Assembly: GCF_030866805.1 (NCBI RefSeq)
Contig: NZ_CP133019.1
Location: forward strand, 2,046,001-2,110,000
Reading direction: 5' to 3'
Source of the DNA: Microbacterium terrisoli
GTDB lineage: Bacteria; Actinomycetota; Actinomycetes; Actinomycetales; Microbacteriaceae
DNA: 64,000 nt
Position 1 is the stretch's first letter, and each line of letters begins with the position of its first letter. The notes beneath the pieces were generated by a model. That model saw nothing but the letters and a program-made list of their open reading frames with translations, ran no database searches and was not told where the DNA came from. Made by a program: the position numbers and the translations under genes. This document shows, in pieces, positions 6,492-13,981 of the stretch.

Positions 6492-6567
6492 CAGTGATAA
6501 CTGTTCTCAATTAGCGGGAGCGTGTATCAGCACCCCGCAGACACGCTCTACCGCTACGATTATCCGA

Positions 6568-6807
6568 ATGGAGACCGACGTGGACGACTACACCAGGGCT
6601 ATAGCTGCGATCCTCAAAGACGCACAGACCCGGCACGGTCAGCCGACCTATGACGAACTGGCCGAGATGACCGGCCTGGGCCGCGCCACAGTCTCCCGCA
6701 TCCTCACCGGGAAGCGCGACATCACCATGCGGTACCTGCGGCTCATGTGCCTTGCCCTCGGTCTCGACCCGGCTCAGGTGCTGACGGACGCAGAGAGCAA
6801 CCTCTGA
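6568..6807 (+). CDS. cI-like phage repressor (short HTH)
   Basis: A 79-residue Xre-type protein, the only rightward gene in the phage part. AEMTGLGRATVSRILTGKRD is a textbook helix-turn-helix (residues about 31-50), followed by MRYLRLMCLALGLDPAQVL, the usual end of the five-helix domain. It has no cleavable C-terminal domain, so it would not be RecA-responsive in the lambda way (inference). A -10-like TACGAT (6555-6560) ends 7 nt before ATG with no ribosome site, suggesting a leaderless transcript. The weak third operator overlaps the start, fitting autoregulation. It is the best candidate immunity repressor. Confidence 0.75.
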   Translation: METDVDDYTRAIAAILKDAQTRHGQPTYDELAEMTGLGRATVSRILTGKRDITMRYLRLMCLALGLDPAQVLTDAESNL

Positions 6808-7249
6808 CGGTAGAGTTCGCCGACGCTGACACCGGACTCATGTGCGAGACGTCGCCACTCTGCGACGGTCGGGCACGATTGCCCCGGTCGGGCTAACGGG
6901 CAACTACCTCCGCACGCTGCCGATGTTTCGCGTGGGTCGGCGTCGTCGTCCATCTTGAGGCTCCTGAGGGTCGGAGTATGAGAGATTTCCCATAACTCTA
7001 GGCCTGGGCTTGGACATTCAGGCCGGCGAGTGTGGTCGATTACCCGCGTTGCGTAACGGTTCGGTCACGGCGATTTGTGCGTGTCCCCCATTTTGGGGAC
7101 ACGGCTCGTCGATGGTTGGTCGCCTGTTGGCATGCCAATAGACAGGCGTGATTTTGGGTGCTTTTGAGTGCTAACCATCCCCGCCCCGATCCGCGTGATT
7201 CCCGCGTATTTCCGGGGCAGAACAGGGCAAACGAGCCTGCGCGAGTAAG
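6808..7249. other. Non-coding attachment-flanking DNA of the prophage
   Basis: No convincing gene is visible in this roughly 440-bp stretch between the repressor and the tRNA-derived core. It contains a perfect inverted repeat, GTGTCCCC/GGGGACAC, at 7081-7102 with a 6-nt loop. A second, CGCCTGT/ACAGGCG at 7121-7148, encloses the palindrome TTGGCATGCCAA. Such repeats close to a phage end may be integrase or Xis arm sites or terminators; this is inference from position. It looks less G+C-rich than the flanking chromosome. Confidence 0.6.
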
Positions 7250-7274
7250 GGGTTCAAGTCCCGTTACTCACCCC
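7250..7274 (+). other. attR-like core: 3' fragment of tRNA-His
   Basis: The sequence GGTTCAAGTCCCGTTACTCACCCC carries a T-loop TTCAAGT, the 3' T-stem strand and a 3' acceptor strand ending in CACCCC. C at the discriminator position with the 3' strand TACTCAC fits tRNA-His. No 5' half of a tRNA precedes it; the DNA to the left is phage. I read this as the bacterial 3' tRNA end displaced by integration, with the intact tRNA expected at the other prophage end outside the window. The identity of the tRNA is from memory of actinobacterial tRNA-His. Confidence 0.75.
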
Positions 7275-7276
7275 GA

Positions 7277-7339
7277 ATGGGCGAGGTTCAAGCGCTCGAC
7301 GAGAGTCACCACTCTCGATCCGGTTTGAACCTCGCCCAT
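7277..7339 (+). terminator. Terminator hairpin downstream of tRNA-His fragment
   Basis: A 15-bp perfect stem, ATGGGCGAGGTTCAA (7277-7291) with its complement at 7325-7339, encloses a smaller hairpin CGAGAGT/ACTCTCG (7300-7317). It is followed by CTTCTTTC. This is the expected position of the original tRNA-His terminator, now separated from the intact gene by the prophage. Confidence 0.7.
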
Positions 7340-7400
7340 CTTCTTTCGCCCGGCCGTCTGCGCGGTCAGGCTGACCGGCATCCAGTTCGATGGCGTGCGC

Positions 7401-7742
7401 TCAGGCGACGTTGAGCTCCACCCAGTCGCGCAGCTGCTTCAGCGGCGCCGCGGCACTGCGTCCGAGGCTCGTCAGCTCATACTCGACCCGGGCCGGAACC
7501 TCCGGATACACGGTGCGCGTGAGCAGACCGTGATCCTCCAAGCGCTTCAACGTCTGAGACAGCACCTTCGGACTGATCCCCTCCAAGCGCCGCTTGATGC
7601 TCCCATTCCGCCGGGGACCGTCCTCAAGCGCACCGATGACAAGGGCGCTCCACTTGTTGGCCAGCAGATCGAGCATGTCTCGACACGGGCACATCGCCGC
7701 ATACACATCGTTGCGTTCGCACTCGTCGACAATCTGACTCAC
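7401..7742 (-). CDS. HxlR-family redox-type transcriptional regulator
   Basis: Winged-helix regulator of about 113 residues. The core ANKWSALVIGALEDGPRRNG, then ISPKVLSQTLKRLEDHGL and EVPARVEYELTSLGRS, is diagnostic of HxlR/DUF24 proteins. The CPC pair just before the HTH is where family members such as YodB and QorR keep a redox-sensing cysteine. I choose GTG 7742 because a TACCAT -10-like box ends 6 nt upstream; a longer TTG start at 7769 would occupy the operator. It is divergent from a quinone-reductase-like gene, the same arrangement as qorR-qor2 in Corynebacterium, so it probably represses that gene and itself. Confidence 0.85.
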   Translation of the reverse strand: MSQIVDECERNDVYAAMCPCRDMLDLLANKWSALVIGALEDGPRRNGSIKRRLEGISPKVLSQTLKRLEDHGLLTRTVYPEVPARVEYELTSLGRSAAAPLKQLRDWVELNVA

Positions 7743-7766
7743 GCCCTGATGGTATCCGATGGAAAC

Positions 7767-7778
7767 CAAGGATCCTTG
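7767..7778. promoter_or_regulatory. Palindrome between hxlR-like and oxidoreductase genes
   Basis: CAAGGATCCTTG is a perfect 12-bp palindrome in the 62-bp divergent intergenic region. It is flanked by GGTATCC (7751-7757) on one side and GGTAACC (7781-7787) on the other. It lies where a HxlR dimer controlling both genes would be expected to bind. Binding is inferred. Confidence 0.5.
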
Positions 7779-7804
7779 ACGGTAACCAGTGGGGTTGCGG
7801 AACC

Positions 7805-8845
7805 ATGGCTGTCATGACCACGACAATCGCTGTTGGATACGAGAAGAACCTGCCGGTGACCGATCCCGACGCGCTCATCACCCGAGAGACCCCCGTTTCC
7901 GAACTGGGCCCATACGACCTTCTCGTGGAGGTCGAGGCCGTCTCGGTGAACCCCGTCGACGTGAAGCTTCGGGCGAACGTCCCTGCACGTGGATTCGCCG
8001 TCCTGGGGTTCGACGCCGCCGGCATCGTGCGCGACGTGGGCTCGAACGTGGATCTGTTCGCCCCGGGTGACGAGGTCTTCTACGCCGGGACCATCGGCCG
8101 GCCAGGCGCCGACCAGCGCCGGCATGTGGTGGACTCCCGCATCGTGGGACGCAAGCCCGCAACGCTCTCCTTCGCCGATGCGGCAGCGCTCCCGTTGACT
8201 GCCATCACCGCGTGGGAGGCCCTGTTCGACAAGCTGCATCTCACGGAGCGGTCCGCAGGAACGCTCCTGGTCGTCGGCGCGACGGGCGGGGTCGGCTCGA
8301 TCATGCTGCAGGTGGCCGAGGCACTGCTTCCGCACGTGATAGTGATCGCCACGGCATCGGATGACGAGCGCGCCTCGTGGGTGCGAAGCCTCGGGGCCGA
8401 CCACGTCGTCGACCACCACGCCGATCTCACCGAGCAGGTGCTGGCGCTGGCACCCGACGGCGTCGACTGGGTGTTCACCGCGCACTCGCAGGGGCAGATC
8501 GAGACATATGCGCAGATCGTGCGGCCTTTCGGTCAGATCGTCGCGATCGATGACGGTCCCCGCGACGTGTCGCCGCTGAAGGGCAGGAGCATCACGTGGC
8601 ACTGGGAGCTCATGTTCACGCGCCCGCTCGAGCAGACGGCCGACATGATCGAGCAGCACAGGCTGCTGAACACGGTCGCCGACCTGGTGGACAGCGGGCG
8701 CATCCGTACCACCGCCACCAGGACTCTGACACCCATCTCGGCCGCCACACTGCGTGAGGCCCACGAACTCGTCGAGGCGGGCCGCACGGTCGGCAAGATC
8801 GTGCTGCACGGGTGGGACGAGAACGCCGCGGCGCAGAACCGCTGA
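7805..8845 (+). CDS. Zinc-type alcohol dehydrogenase-like / NADPH:quinone reductase
   Basis: MDR-superfamily oxidoreductase of 346 residues. The N-terminal GroES-like domain has YDLLVEVEAVSVNPVDVKLR and GFDAAGIVRDVGSNV. The Rossmann domain has the NADPH-binding VVGATGGVGSIMLQVAEAL near residue 152 and a later GRIRTTATRTLTPISAATLR segment. Catalytic zinc ligands are absent, as in quinone reductases. Likely reduces quinones or reactive enals with NADPH in the cytoplasm. It starts at ATG 7805 with a second candidate at 7814. A strong hairpin follows the stop. Regulation by the divergent HxlR protein is likely. Confidence 0.85.
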   Translation: MAVMTTTIAVGYEKNLPVTDPDALITRETPVSELGPYDLLVEVEAVSVNPVDVKLRANVPARGFAVLGFDAAGIVRDVGSNVDLFAPGDEVFYAGTIGRPGADQRRHVVDSRIVGRKPATLSFADAAALPLTAITAWEALFDKLHLTERSAGTLLVVGATGGVGSIMLQVAEALLPHVIVIATASDDERASWVRSLGADHVVDHHADLTEQVLALAPDGVDWVFTAHSQGQIETYAQIVRPFGQIVAIDDGPRDVSPLKGRSITWHWELMFTRPLEQTADMIEQHRLLNTVADLVDSGRIRTTATRTLTPISAATLREAHELVEAGRTVGKIVLHGWDENAAAQNR

Positions 8846-8862
8846 TCGGGCTGCCACCGCGC

Positions 8863-8896
8863 ATGGGCCGATGCCGCCTCAGCGGCGTCGGCCCAT
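8863..8896 (+). terminator. Hairpin terminator after oxidoreductase gene
   Basis: A stem of 15 positions (left arm ATGGGCCGATGCCGC, right arm GCGGCGTCGGCCCAT, one G-T pair) closes a CTCA loop 18 bp after the stop. There is no T-tract, so it would be a G+C-rich actinobacterial-type terminator. Confidence 0.6.
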
Positions 8897-8989
8897 CGCC
8901 CAGCGACGATGACCCCGGGCACCCCGGAGCCCGCAACCCTGCGAAGATGGGACACGACCCCCTGCCCGACCCGTGAAGGTGAACCGCCG

Positions 8990-9340
8990 ATGATGCAGAT
9001 GGACGCCGACGCGTTCGAGGCTCTCGTGGTCAGCGAATTGGACCTGCTGCCCGACGACATGGTCGACGGCCTCGAGAACGTCGTGTTCGTCGTCGAGGAT
9101 CACCCTGAGGACGGCGACCGCGACCTGTTCGGCCTGTACGAGGGGTGGTCCCTGACCGAACGCGACCGTTACGGTATCGGAGAGCTGCCCGACCGGATCA
9201 TCGTCTACCGCGACGCGCATCTGGACGCGTGCGACGACGAGACCGAGCTGCGCGACGAAGTGCACACCACTCTCGTTCACGAGATCGCGCACTTCTACGG
9301 CATCGATGACGCACGACTGCACGAACTGGGATGGGCATGA
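8990..9340 (+). CDS. Zincin-like metallopeptidase family protein
   Basis: A 116-residue protein from ATG 8990 (MMQMDADAFEALV). The C-terminal LVHEIAHFYGIDDARLHELG carries HExxH followed by a downstream His, the zinc site of the minimal zincin family formerly called DUF1025. RIIVYRDAHL and a DDETELRDEV segment precede it, as usual for the family. Protease activity has not been assumed for all members. It begins an operon in which the next gene, clpS, overlaps its end, and DUF2017 follows. The same trio is common in actinobacteria (recall). Confidence 0.85.
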   Translation: MMQMDADAFEALVVSELDLLPDDMVDGLENVVFVVEDHPEDGDRDLFGLYEGWSLTERDRYGIGELPDRIIVYRDAHLDACDDETELRDEVHTTLVHEIAHFYGIDDARLHELGWA

Positions 9341-9636
9341 TCGCCTCGGCGACGCCCGATACGGGCGAAGAGGTCGATCTGAACCTCATGGTCAGCCCCG
9401 ACCGGCCCTGGCAGACCGTCGTGTGGAATGACCCGGTCAATCTCATGAGCTATGTCGTGCGCGTTCTGCGCGAGTACTTCGGCTACCCGCGCGCGGTCGC
9501 CACGAAGCTCATGCTCGCCGTGCACAACGAAGGGCATGCCGTGGTCGCCGAGGGGCCGAGAGAACAGATGGAGCTGCACGCGCAGGCCATGCACGACTAC
9601 GGCCTGTGGGCCACGATCCGGAAGGCGCCCGAATGA
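9331..9636 (+). CDS. clpS: ATP-dependent Clp protease adaptor ClpS
   Basis: A 101-residue ClpS (99 if the ATG at 9337, inside an ATGA overlap, is used). The PWQTVVWNDPVNLMSYVV segment holds the conserved N-D-x-x-N/T substrate-pocket region, followed by GYPRAVATKLMLAVHNEGHA and GPREQMELHAQAMHDYGL, the ClpA/C-binding and pocket surfaces. ClpS delivers N-degron substrates to ClpC/ClpP in the cytoplasm. The gene overlaps its neighbours on both sides, so the operon is translationally coupled. Confidence 0.95.
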   Translation: MGMIASATPDTGEEVDLNLMVSPDRPWQTVVWNDPVNLMSYVVRVLREYFGYPRAVATKLMLAVHNEGHAVVAEGPREQMELHAQAMHDYGLWATIRKAPE

Positions 9637-10112
9637 CCCGCACCGTCGTGATGGAGATCACCCATATGGAGGCGGCGCACCTGGCCGGTCTCGTTCGGCA
9701 GTTCCGCGACCTCCTCGGCGGGTTCGGGGAGGATGCCGATGCTCCGGCGGATCCCGCGCTGGCACGTCTGGTTCCCGACGCCTACCCCGACGACCAGGCG
9801 GCCGCCCGACAGTTCCGAGACCTGACCGAGAGTGACCTGCTGGGGCGGCGCGACCACGACGCCGAGGTGGTGCTCGCGTGCCTCGGCGACCCCGACGCCG
9901 ACGATCCGAGCGCCGACGTCATGGTGGTGGATCTGTCGCCGGATCAGGTCGACGCATGGATGCGGACCCTTGCCGCCCTGCGTCTCGTGCTCGCCTCGCG
10001 GCTGGGCATCGACTCCGAGGACGACCATGAGGACGACGATCCGCGGTTCGGCATCTATGAATGGTTGGGCTACCGGCTCGAGCTTCTGGTGCAGGCCTCC
10101 GACGAGGAGTGA
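9633..10112 (+). CDS. DUF2017 family protein
   Basis: A 159-residue acidic protein from ATG 9633 (MTRTVVMEITHMEAAHLAGL), in an ATGA overlap with clpS. Features typical of DUF2017 are LAGLVRQFRDLLG near the N-terminus, DLSPDQVDAWMRTLAALRLV in the middle and IYEWLGYRLELLVQA at the end. Function is not known. The invariable partner clpS suggests a link to Clp proteolysis, which is inference. The DUF2017 assignment rests on recall of the family and gene order. Confidence 0.8.
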   Translation: MTRTVVMEITHMEAAHLAGLVRQFRDLLGGFGEDADAPADPALARLVPDAYPDDQAAARQFRDLTESDLLGRRDHDAEVVLACLGDPDADDPSADVMVVDLSPDQVDAWMRTLAALRLVLASRLGIDSEDDHEDDDPRFGIYEWLGYRLELLVQASDEE

Positions 10113-10173
10113 TCGCCAGGACTCTCATCGCCCGGGCGCGTTCCTCCGGACGGGTCCTTCGGATCAATGATCT

Positions 10174-10752
10174 TCAGGGCAGTGTGAACACGTGGGTCGC
10201 AAGCCGCTGCGGGTCATCACGCTCGAGGTGACGCTGTTCCTGCGCCGCCCACCGGTCCCAGTGCGGCCGATAGCCTTCACCGTCCCGTTGCAGTGCGCGC
10301 CGCCGTCGCTGTTCATCGGGCGCCTCCAGCCACACGCGAAGATCGGCCAGGGGGGCGGTCTGCGGGGTCAGGATGCCCGAGCCTTCCACCAGCAGCGGCG
10401 CGTCCGCATCGACGCGATGCTCTTCGGCCGCACGCTCGTTCACCCAATCCCAGCGCGGCCACGTGGCGTCATGCCCACGCCGATACGGTTCGAGGATGCG
10501 GTGGCAGGCCAGCGCGGTGCCGGCATCCAATCCGTCCCAGCCGGGATACAGCGAGTCCAGCGCGACCACCTGCAGTCCCCCGCCGGGCCAGCCGCGCTGC
10601 ACGAGCTGTGCGAGCGTGGACTTTCCGGCGCCGCTGCGGCCGTCGATCAGCACCACGACACGATCGCGCCCACCGGCGGCACTGATGAGCTCGTCAGCGC
10701 CCGACTGCAGCGCGGTGGCGAGCAGGCTACTTCTTGAGGGCGCGGATGACAC
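10174..10752 (-). CDS. P-loop kinase-like ATP-binding protein (uridine kinase-like)
   Basis: About 192 residues. GTG 10752 is chosen because the frame then overlaps the preceding gene by only 26 bp. VVVLIDGRSGAGKSTLAQLV holds a Walker A motif (GRSGAGKS) followed by VVALDSLYPGWDGLDAG, as in small nucleoside kinases where the Asp after the second strand contacts substrate. LEAPDEQRRRRALQRDGEGY resembles a lid with several Arg. Substrate unknown; the protein is often annotated as a uridine-kinase-like ATPase. It is convergent with DUF2017 across 61 bp. Confidence 0.75.
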   Translation of the reverse strand: MSSAPSRSSLLATALQSGADELISAAGGRDRVVVLIDGRSGAGKSTLAQLVQRGWPGGGLQVVALDSLYPGWDGLDAGTALACHRILEPYRRGHDATWPRWDWVNERAAEEHRVDADAPLLVEGSGILTPQTAPLADLRVWLEAPDEQRRRRALQRDGEGYRPHWDRWAAQEQRHLERDDPQRLATHVFTLP

Positions 10753-11047
10753 GTGCCAGCGCACGCCCGGCGACCCAGACGAACGGGACCGCGACGGCCA
10801 GGAACGACACGATGTTCGGTTCGAAGCGCAGATCGTCGCCGCGACGGATGTACGCGCCGATCGGCACGGTGTACCCGCCTCCGCCGCCACCCCCGTTGCC
10901 GGCCTCGTCGGAGCCGCCCCCGAAGCCCGACCAGGTCAGGGCCACGGGGATCAGTCGAATGCCGTCGACGTCTTGCTGCGTGCCGTAGGCGGCGTCGACG
11001 CCGAGCGATGCGACCTGCTTGCCGAGCTCTAGTGCGATGTTGGGCAT
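10727..11047 (-). CDS. GerW/YtfJ-family protein (spore germination protein-like)
   Basis: A 106-residue protein. GTQQDVDGIRLIPVALTWSG, a Gly-rich linker (GGGGGGGY) and TVPIGAYI are the hallmarks of the YtfJ/GerW family. A C-terminal hydrophobic helix (IVSFLAVAVPFVWVAGRALA) anchors it in the membrane. Despite the family name the organism need not form spores; actinobacterial homologues are widespread and uncharacterised. A -10-like TACCGT ends 6 nt before the ATG, suggesting a leaderless message. It runs 26 bp into the kinase gene. Confidence 0.8.
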   Translation of the reverse strand: MPNIALELGKQVASLGVDAAYGTQQDVDGIRLIPVALTWSGFGGGSDEAGNGGGGGGGYTVPIGAYIRRGDDLRFEPNIVSFLAVAVPFVWVAGRALARVIRALKK

Positions 11048-11131
11048 GACTACACGGTAGTCGTCCGGCGCGCCGGTTCACACCCCGTGCTCAGGACGCG
11101 CCGAGATCGGGCAGGCGGCGGCTGCGGCACG

Positions 11132-12397
11132 TCAGCCGTCCTCGTGGCGTCTGATCGGCGGATGGTGCGTGACGCCCCCGACGTCGCGCCGACCCCCGAG
11201 CGCTGAGGCCCGGGTGATCGCCCCGTTGCCGAATCGCGCCGTGGCATCATCGAGCGCGGTTTCGACCTGACGCCACTCCTCGTCGTCGTCCCAGAGTGCA
11301 AAGCCCGCCGCTCCCCCGGGCCGCAGCCGTTCTGCGCGCACACCGATCAACCGCACCGGCAGGGGCCGCTCCAGCGCATCGAACAGCTCGATCGCCGCCT
11401 GCCCGATGCGCTGGCCGACGGCAGTCGGCTCGGTCAGCGTCTGCGTGCGCGTCACCGTGCGAAAGTCCGAGAACCGCACCTTGATGGCGATGGCCGCCGC
11501 CTCCCATCCCGACTGACGCAGCCGTGCCGCCACGCGGTCGGCAAGCCGGCGCAGCTCGCCGCGCAGGACCACGCCGTCACCGATGTCGGTGCGGAAGGTC
11601 TCTTCGTGCCCGACGCTCTTCTCGACCCTCTCGGGCTCGACGGAGCGTGCATCCTGCCCGCGAGCCAGCTCCGAGATGCGCTGGCTCATGGTCTCGCCGA
11701 TCGCGCGCGCGAGCACGGAACGAGGCGTGTCGAGGATGTCTCCGACGGTGTGGATGCCCCGTGCCTCGAGCGCGTCGGCGGACTTGGGCCCGACTCCCCA
11801 GAGCGCCCGGATGCTCAGCGGGGCAAGGAACGCGTGCGTGTCCTGCTCGGCGACGATCAGCAGCCCGTCGGGCTTGCTCATCGTCGAGGCGATCTTGGCC
11901 ACGTGCTTGGTCGCCGCGGCGCCGACGCTGCAGGTCAGCCCGGTCTGCCCGAGAACCCGGGCACGCAGCATCCGTGCGATCTCTCCGGGAGAGCCCCACA
12001 GTCGCCGGGCACCCCGTACGTCGAGGAACGCCTCATCGATCGACAGCGGCTCGACCAACGGCGTGATGCCGTGGAAGATGTCCATTACCTGCGCCGACAG
12101 CTCCACGTAGCGCGGAAAGTGCGGCGCGACGACCACCCCCGTGGGGCACAATCGCAGCGCCTGCCCCATCGGCATCGCCGAGCGCACGCCGTAGCGCCGC
12201 GCCTCGTACGTCGCGCTGGAGACGACGCCTCGCCCTTCGACGCCGCCCACGATCACGGGCTTGCCGCGCAACGAGGGATCATCGAGCACCTCGACGGATG
12301 CGTAGAACGCGTCCATGTCGACGTGCAGGATGCCGGCGCCGGTGTCGTCGGCACCGGCAGGCGAGACACGCCTGCCTGATCCGTCGCCCCGTCCCAT
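11132..12397 (-). CDS. dinB: DNA polymerase IV (Y-family)
   Basis: A 421-residue translesion polymerase. The catalytic palm shows ILHVDMDAFYASVEV (first Asp), RGVVSSATYEARRYGVRSAM (the YxxR nucleotide contact) and EPLSIDEAFLDVRG (the catalytic S-x-D-E). WGVGPKSADALEARGIHTVG is the helix-hairpin-helix thumb, and VGHEETFRTDI starts the little finger. It copies damaged templates with low fidelity in the cytoplasm, usually under SOS control; I did not find a clear LexA box upstream. Length fits actinobacterial DinB with a short C-terminal extension. Confidence 0.95.
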   Translation of the reverse strand: MGRGDGSGRRVSPAGADDTGAGILHVDMDAFYASVEVLDDPSLRGKPVIVGGVEGRGVVSSATYEARRYGVRSAMPMGQALRLCPTGVVVAPHFPRYVELSAQVMDIFHGITPLVEPLSIDEAFLDVRGARRLWGSPGEIARMLRARVLGQTGLTCSVGAAATKHVAKIASTMSKPDGLLIVAEQDTHAFLAPLSIRALWGVGPKSADALEARGIHTVGDILDTPRSVLARAIGETMSQRISELARGQDARSVEPERVEKSVGHEETFRTDIGDGVVLRGELRRLADRVAARLRQSGWEAAAIAIKVRFSDFRTVTRTQTLTEPTAVGQRIGQAAIELFDALERPLPVRLIGVRAERLRPGGAAGFALWDDDEEWRQVETALDDATARFGNGAITRASALGGRRDVGGVTHHPPIRRHEDG

Positions 12398-12484
12398 CGC
12401 TCTATTCTCGCCGAGGCCTGCGACACTCGCTCAACGACCGAGGACACGTTCCGGCGCGGCCTCGCTCAACGAGCGAGGGGAGGT

Positions 12485-13981
12485 CTACTGGGCGGCGCGT
12501 TCCAGGATCAGCTCCCGCACGCGGGCTGCGTCGGCCTGACCGCGCATGGCCTTCATGACGGCTCCGATCACCGCTCCGGCGGCCTGCACCTTGCCGTCCT
12601 TGATCTTGGCGAGCACGTCCGGCTGGGCGGCGAGAGCGTCGTCGATGGCGGAGATGAGCGCACCGTCGTCCGAGACGACCGCCAGGCCCCGGGCATCCAC
12701 GATCTGCTGCGGTGTCCCTTCGCCGGCCACCATGCCCTCGAGCACCTGGCGGGCGAGCTTGTCTGTCAGCGTGCCGGCGTCGACGAGCTTCTGCAGCTCG
12801 GCGACCGCGGCCGGCTCGACGAGATCACTCGTCTCACGGTCGGCGATGTTCGCCAACCGGGCGATCTCACCGGTCCACCACTTGCGGGCGGCGGCGGGGG
12901 TCGTGCCCGCGGCGATGGTCTGCGCGACCTCATCGACCACGCCGCCGTTGACGACATCCTGGAACTCCAGGTCGGTGAAGCCCCACTCGCCCTTCAGCCG
13001 CCGCCGGCGCGCAGCCGGCGGCTCGGGCAGGGCGGAACGCAGCTGCTCGACCAGTTCGCGCGAGGGAACGACCGGCAGCAGATCCGGCTCGGGGAAGTAG
13101 CGGTAGTCATCGGCGTCGGACTTCGGCCGGCCTGCAGAGGTCGCACCGGTGTCTTCATGCCAGTGCCGTGTCTCCTGCCTGATCGATCCGCCATCGGCCA
13201 GGATCGCCGCCTGCCGCCGGATCTCATACCGTACGGCGCGTTCGACCGAGCGCATGGAGTTGACGTTCTTCGTCTCGGTGCGGGTGCCGAGCTTCTCCTG
13301 GCCGCGCGGGCGCAGCGACACGTTCGCGTCGCACCGGATGTTGCCGCGCTCCATGCGGGCGTCCGAGATCCCCAGGGAGCGCACGATGTCACGGATCGTC
13401 CGCACGTAAGCGCCGCCCAACTCGGGCGCGTGGTGCTCGGCGCCGATGATCGGCTTGGTGACGATCTCGACCAGCGGAACCCCGGCCCGGTTGTAGTCGA
13501 CGAGCGAGTGGTCGGCGCCCTGGATGCGTCCGGTCGAGCCGCCGACGTGCGTGAGCTTGCCGGCATCCTCTTCCATGTGCGCGCGTTCGATCGGCACCTG
13601 CACGAGCGTGCCGTCTTCGAGCTCGACCTCGACCTGCCCATCGAACGCGATCGGCTCGTCGTACTGCGATATCTGGTAGTTCTTGCCCATGTCGGGGTAG
13701 AAGTAGTTCTTGCGGGCGAAGCGGCACGACTCGGCGATCTGGCAGCCCAGCGCCAGCCCGAGGCTGATCGAATACCGCACCGCCTGCTCGTTGATCACCG
13801 GCATCGAGCCGGGAAGACCGAGATCCACCGGCGCCAGATCGGTGTTCGGCGCGCGGCCGAACGAGTTCGGCGCATCGGAGAACATCTTGGTCTTCGTGTT
13901 CAGCTCGACGTGCACCTCGAAGCCGAGCACGGGCTCGAACAGTTCGAGGGCCTTGTCGAAGTCCATCAGCTTGTCGGCCAT
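12485..13981 (-). CDS. gatB: Asp-tRNA(Asn)/Glu-tRNA(Gln) amidotransferase subunit B
   Basis: A 498-residue GatB. ATG 13981 overlaps the gatA stop by 1 bp. The N-terminal cradle domain has [40 protein letters not shown] and the kinase-like nucleotide site region. The C-terminal helical and YqeY-like domains end in [20 protein letters not shown]. GatB phosphorylates mischarged Glu-tRNA(Gln) or Asp-tRNA(Asn) and uses ammonia channelled from GatA. Last gene of gatCAB. Full length, no anomalies. Confidence 0.97.
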   Translation of the reverse strand: MADKLMDFDKALELFEPVLGFEVHVELNTKTKMFSDAPNSFGRAPNTDLAPVDLGLPGSMPVINEQAVRYSISLGLALGCQIAESCRFARKNYFYPDMGKNYQISQYDEPIAFDGQVEVELEDGTLVQVPIERAHMEEDAGKLTHVGGSTGRIQGADHSLVDYNRAGVPLVEIVTKPIIGAEHHAPELGGAYVRTIRDIVRSLGISDARMERGNIRCDANVSLRPRGQEKLGTRTETKNVNSMRSVERAVRYEIRRQAAILADGGSIRQETRHWHEDTGATSAGRPKSDADDYRYFPEPDLLPVVPSRELVEQLRSALPEPPAARRRRLKGEWGFTDLEFQDVVNGGVVDEVAQTIAAGTTPAAARKWWTGEIARLANIADRETSDLVEPAAVAELQKLVDAGTLTDKLARQVLEGMVAGEGTPQQIVDARGLAVVSDDGALISAIDDALAAQPDVLAKIKDGKVQAAGAVIGAVMKAMRGQADAARVRELILERAAQ

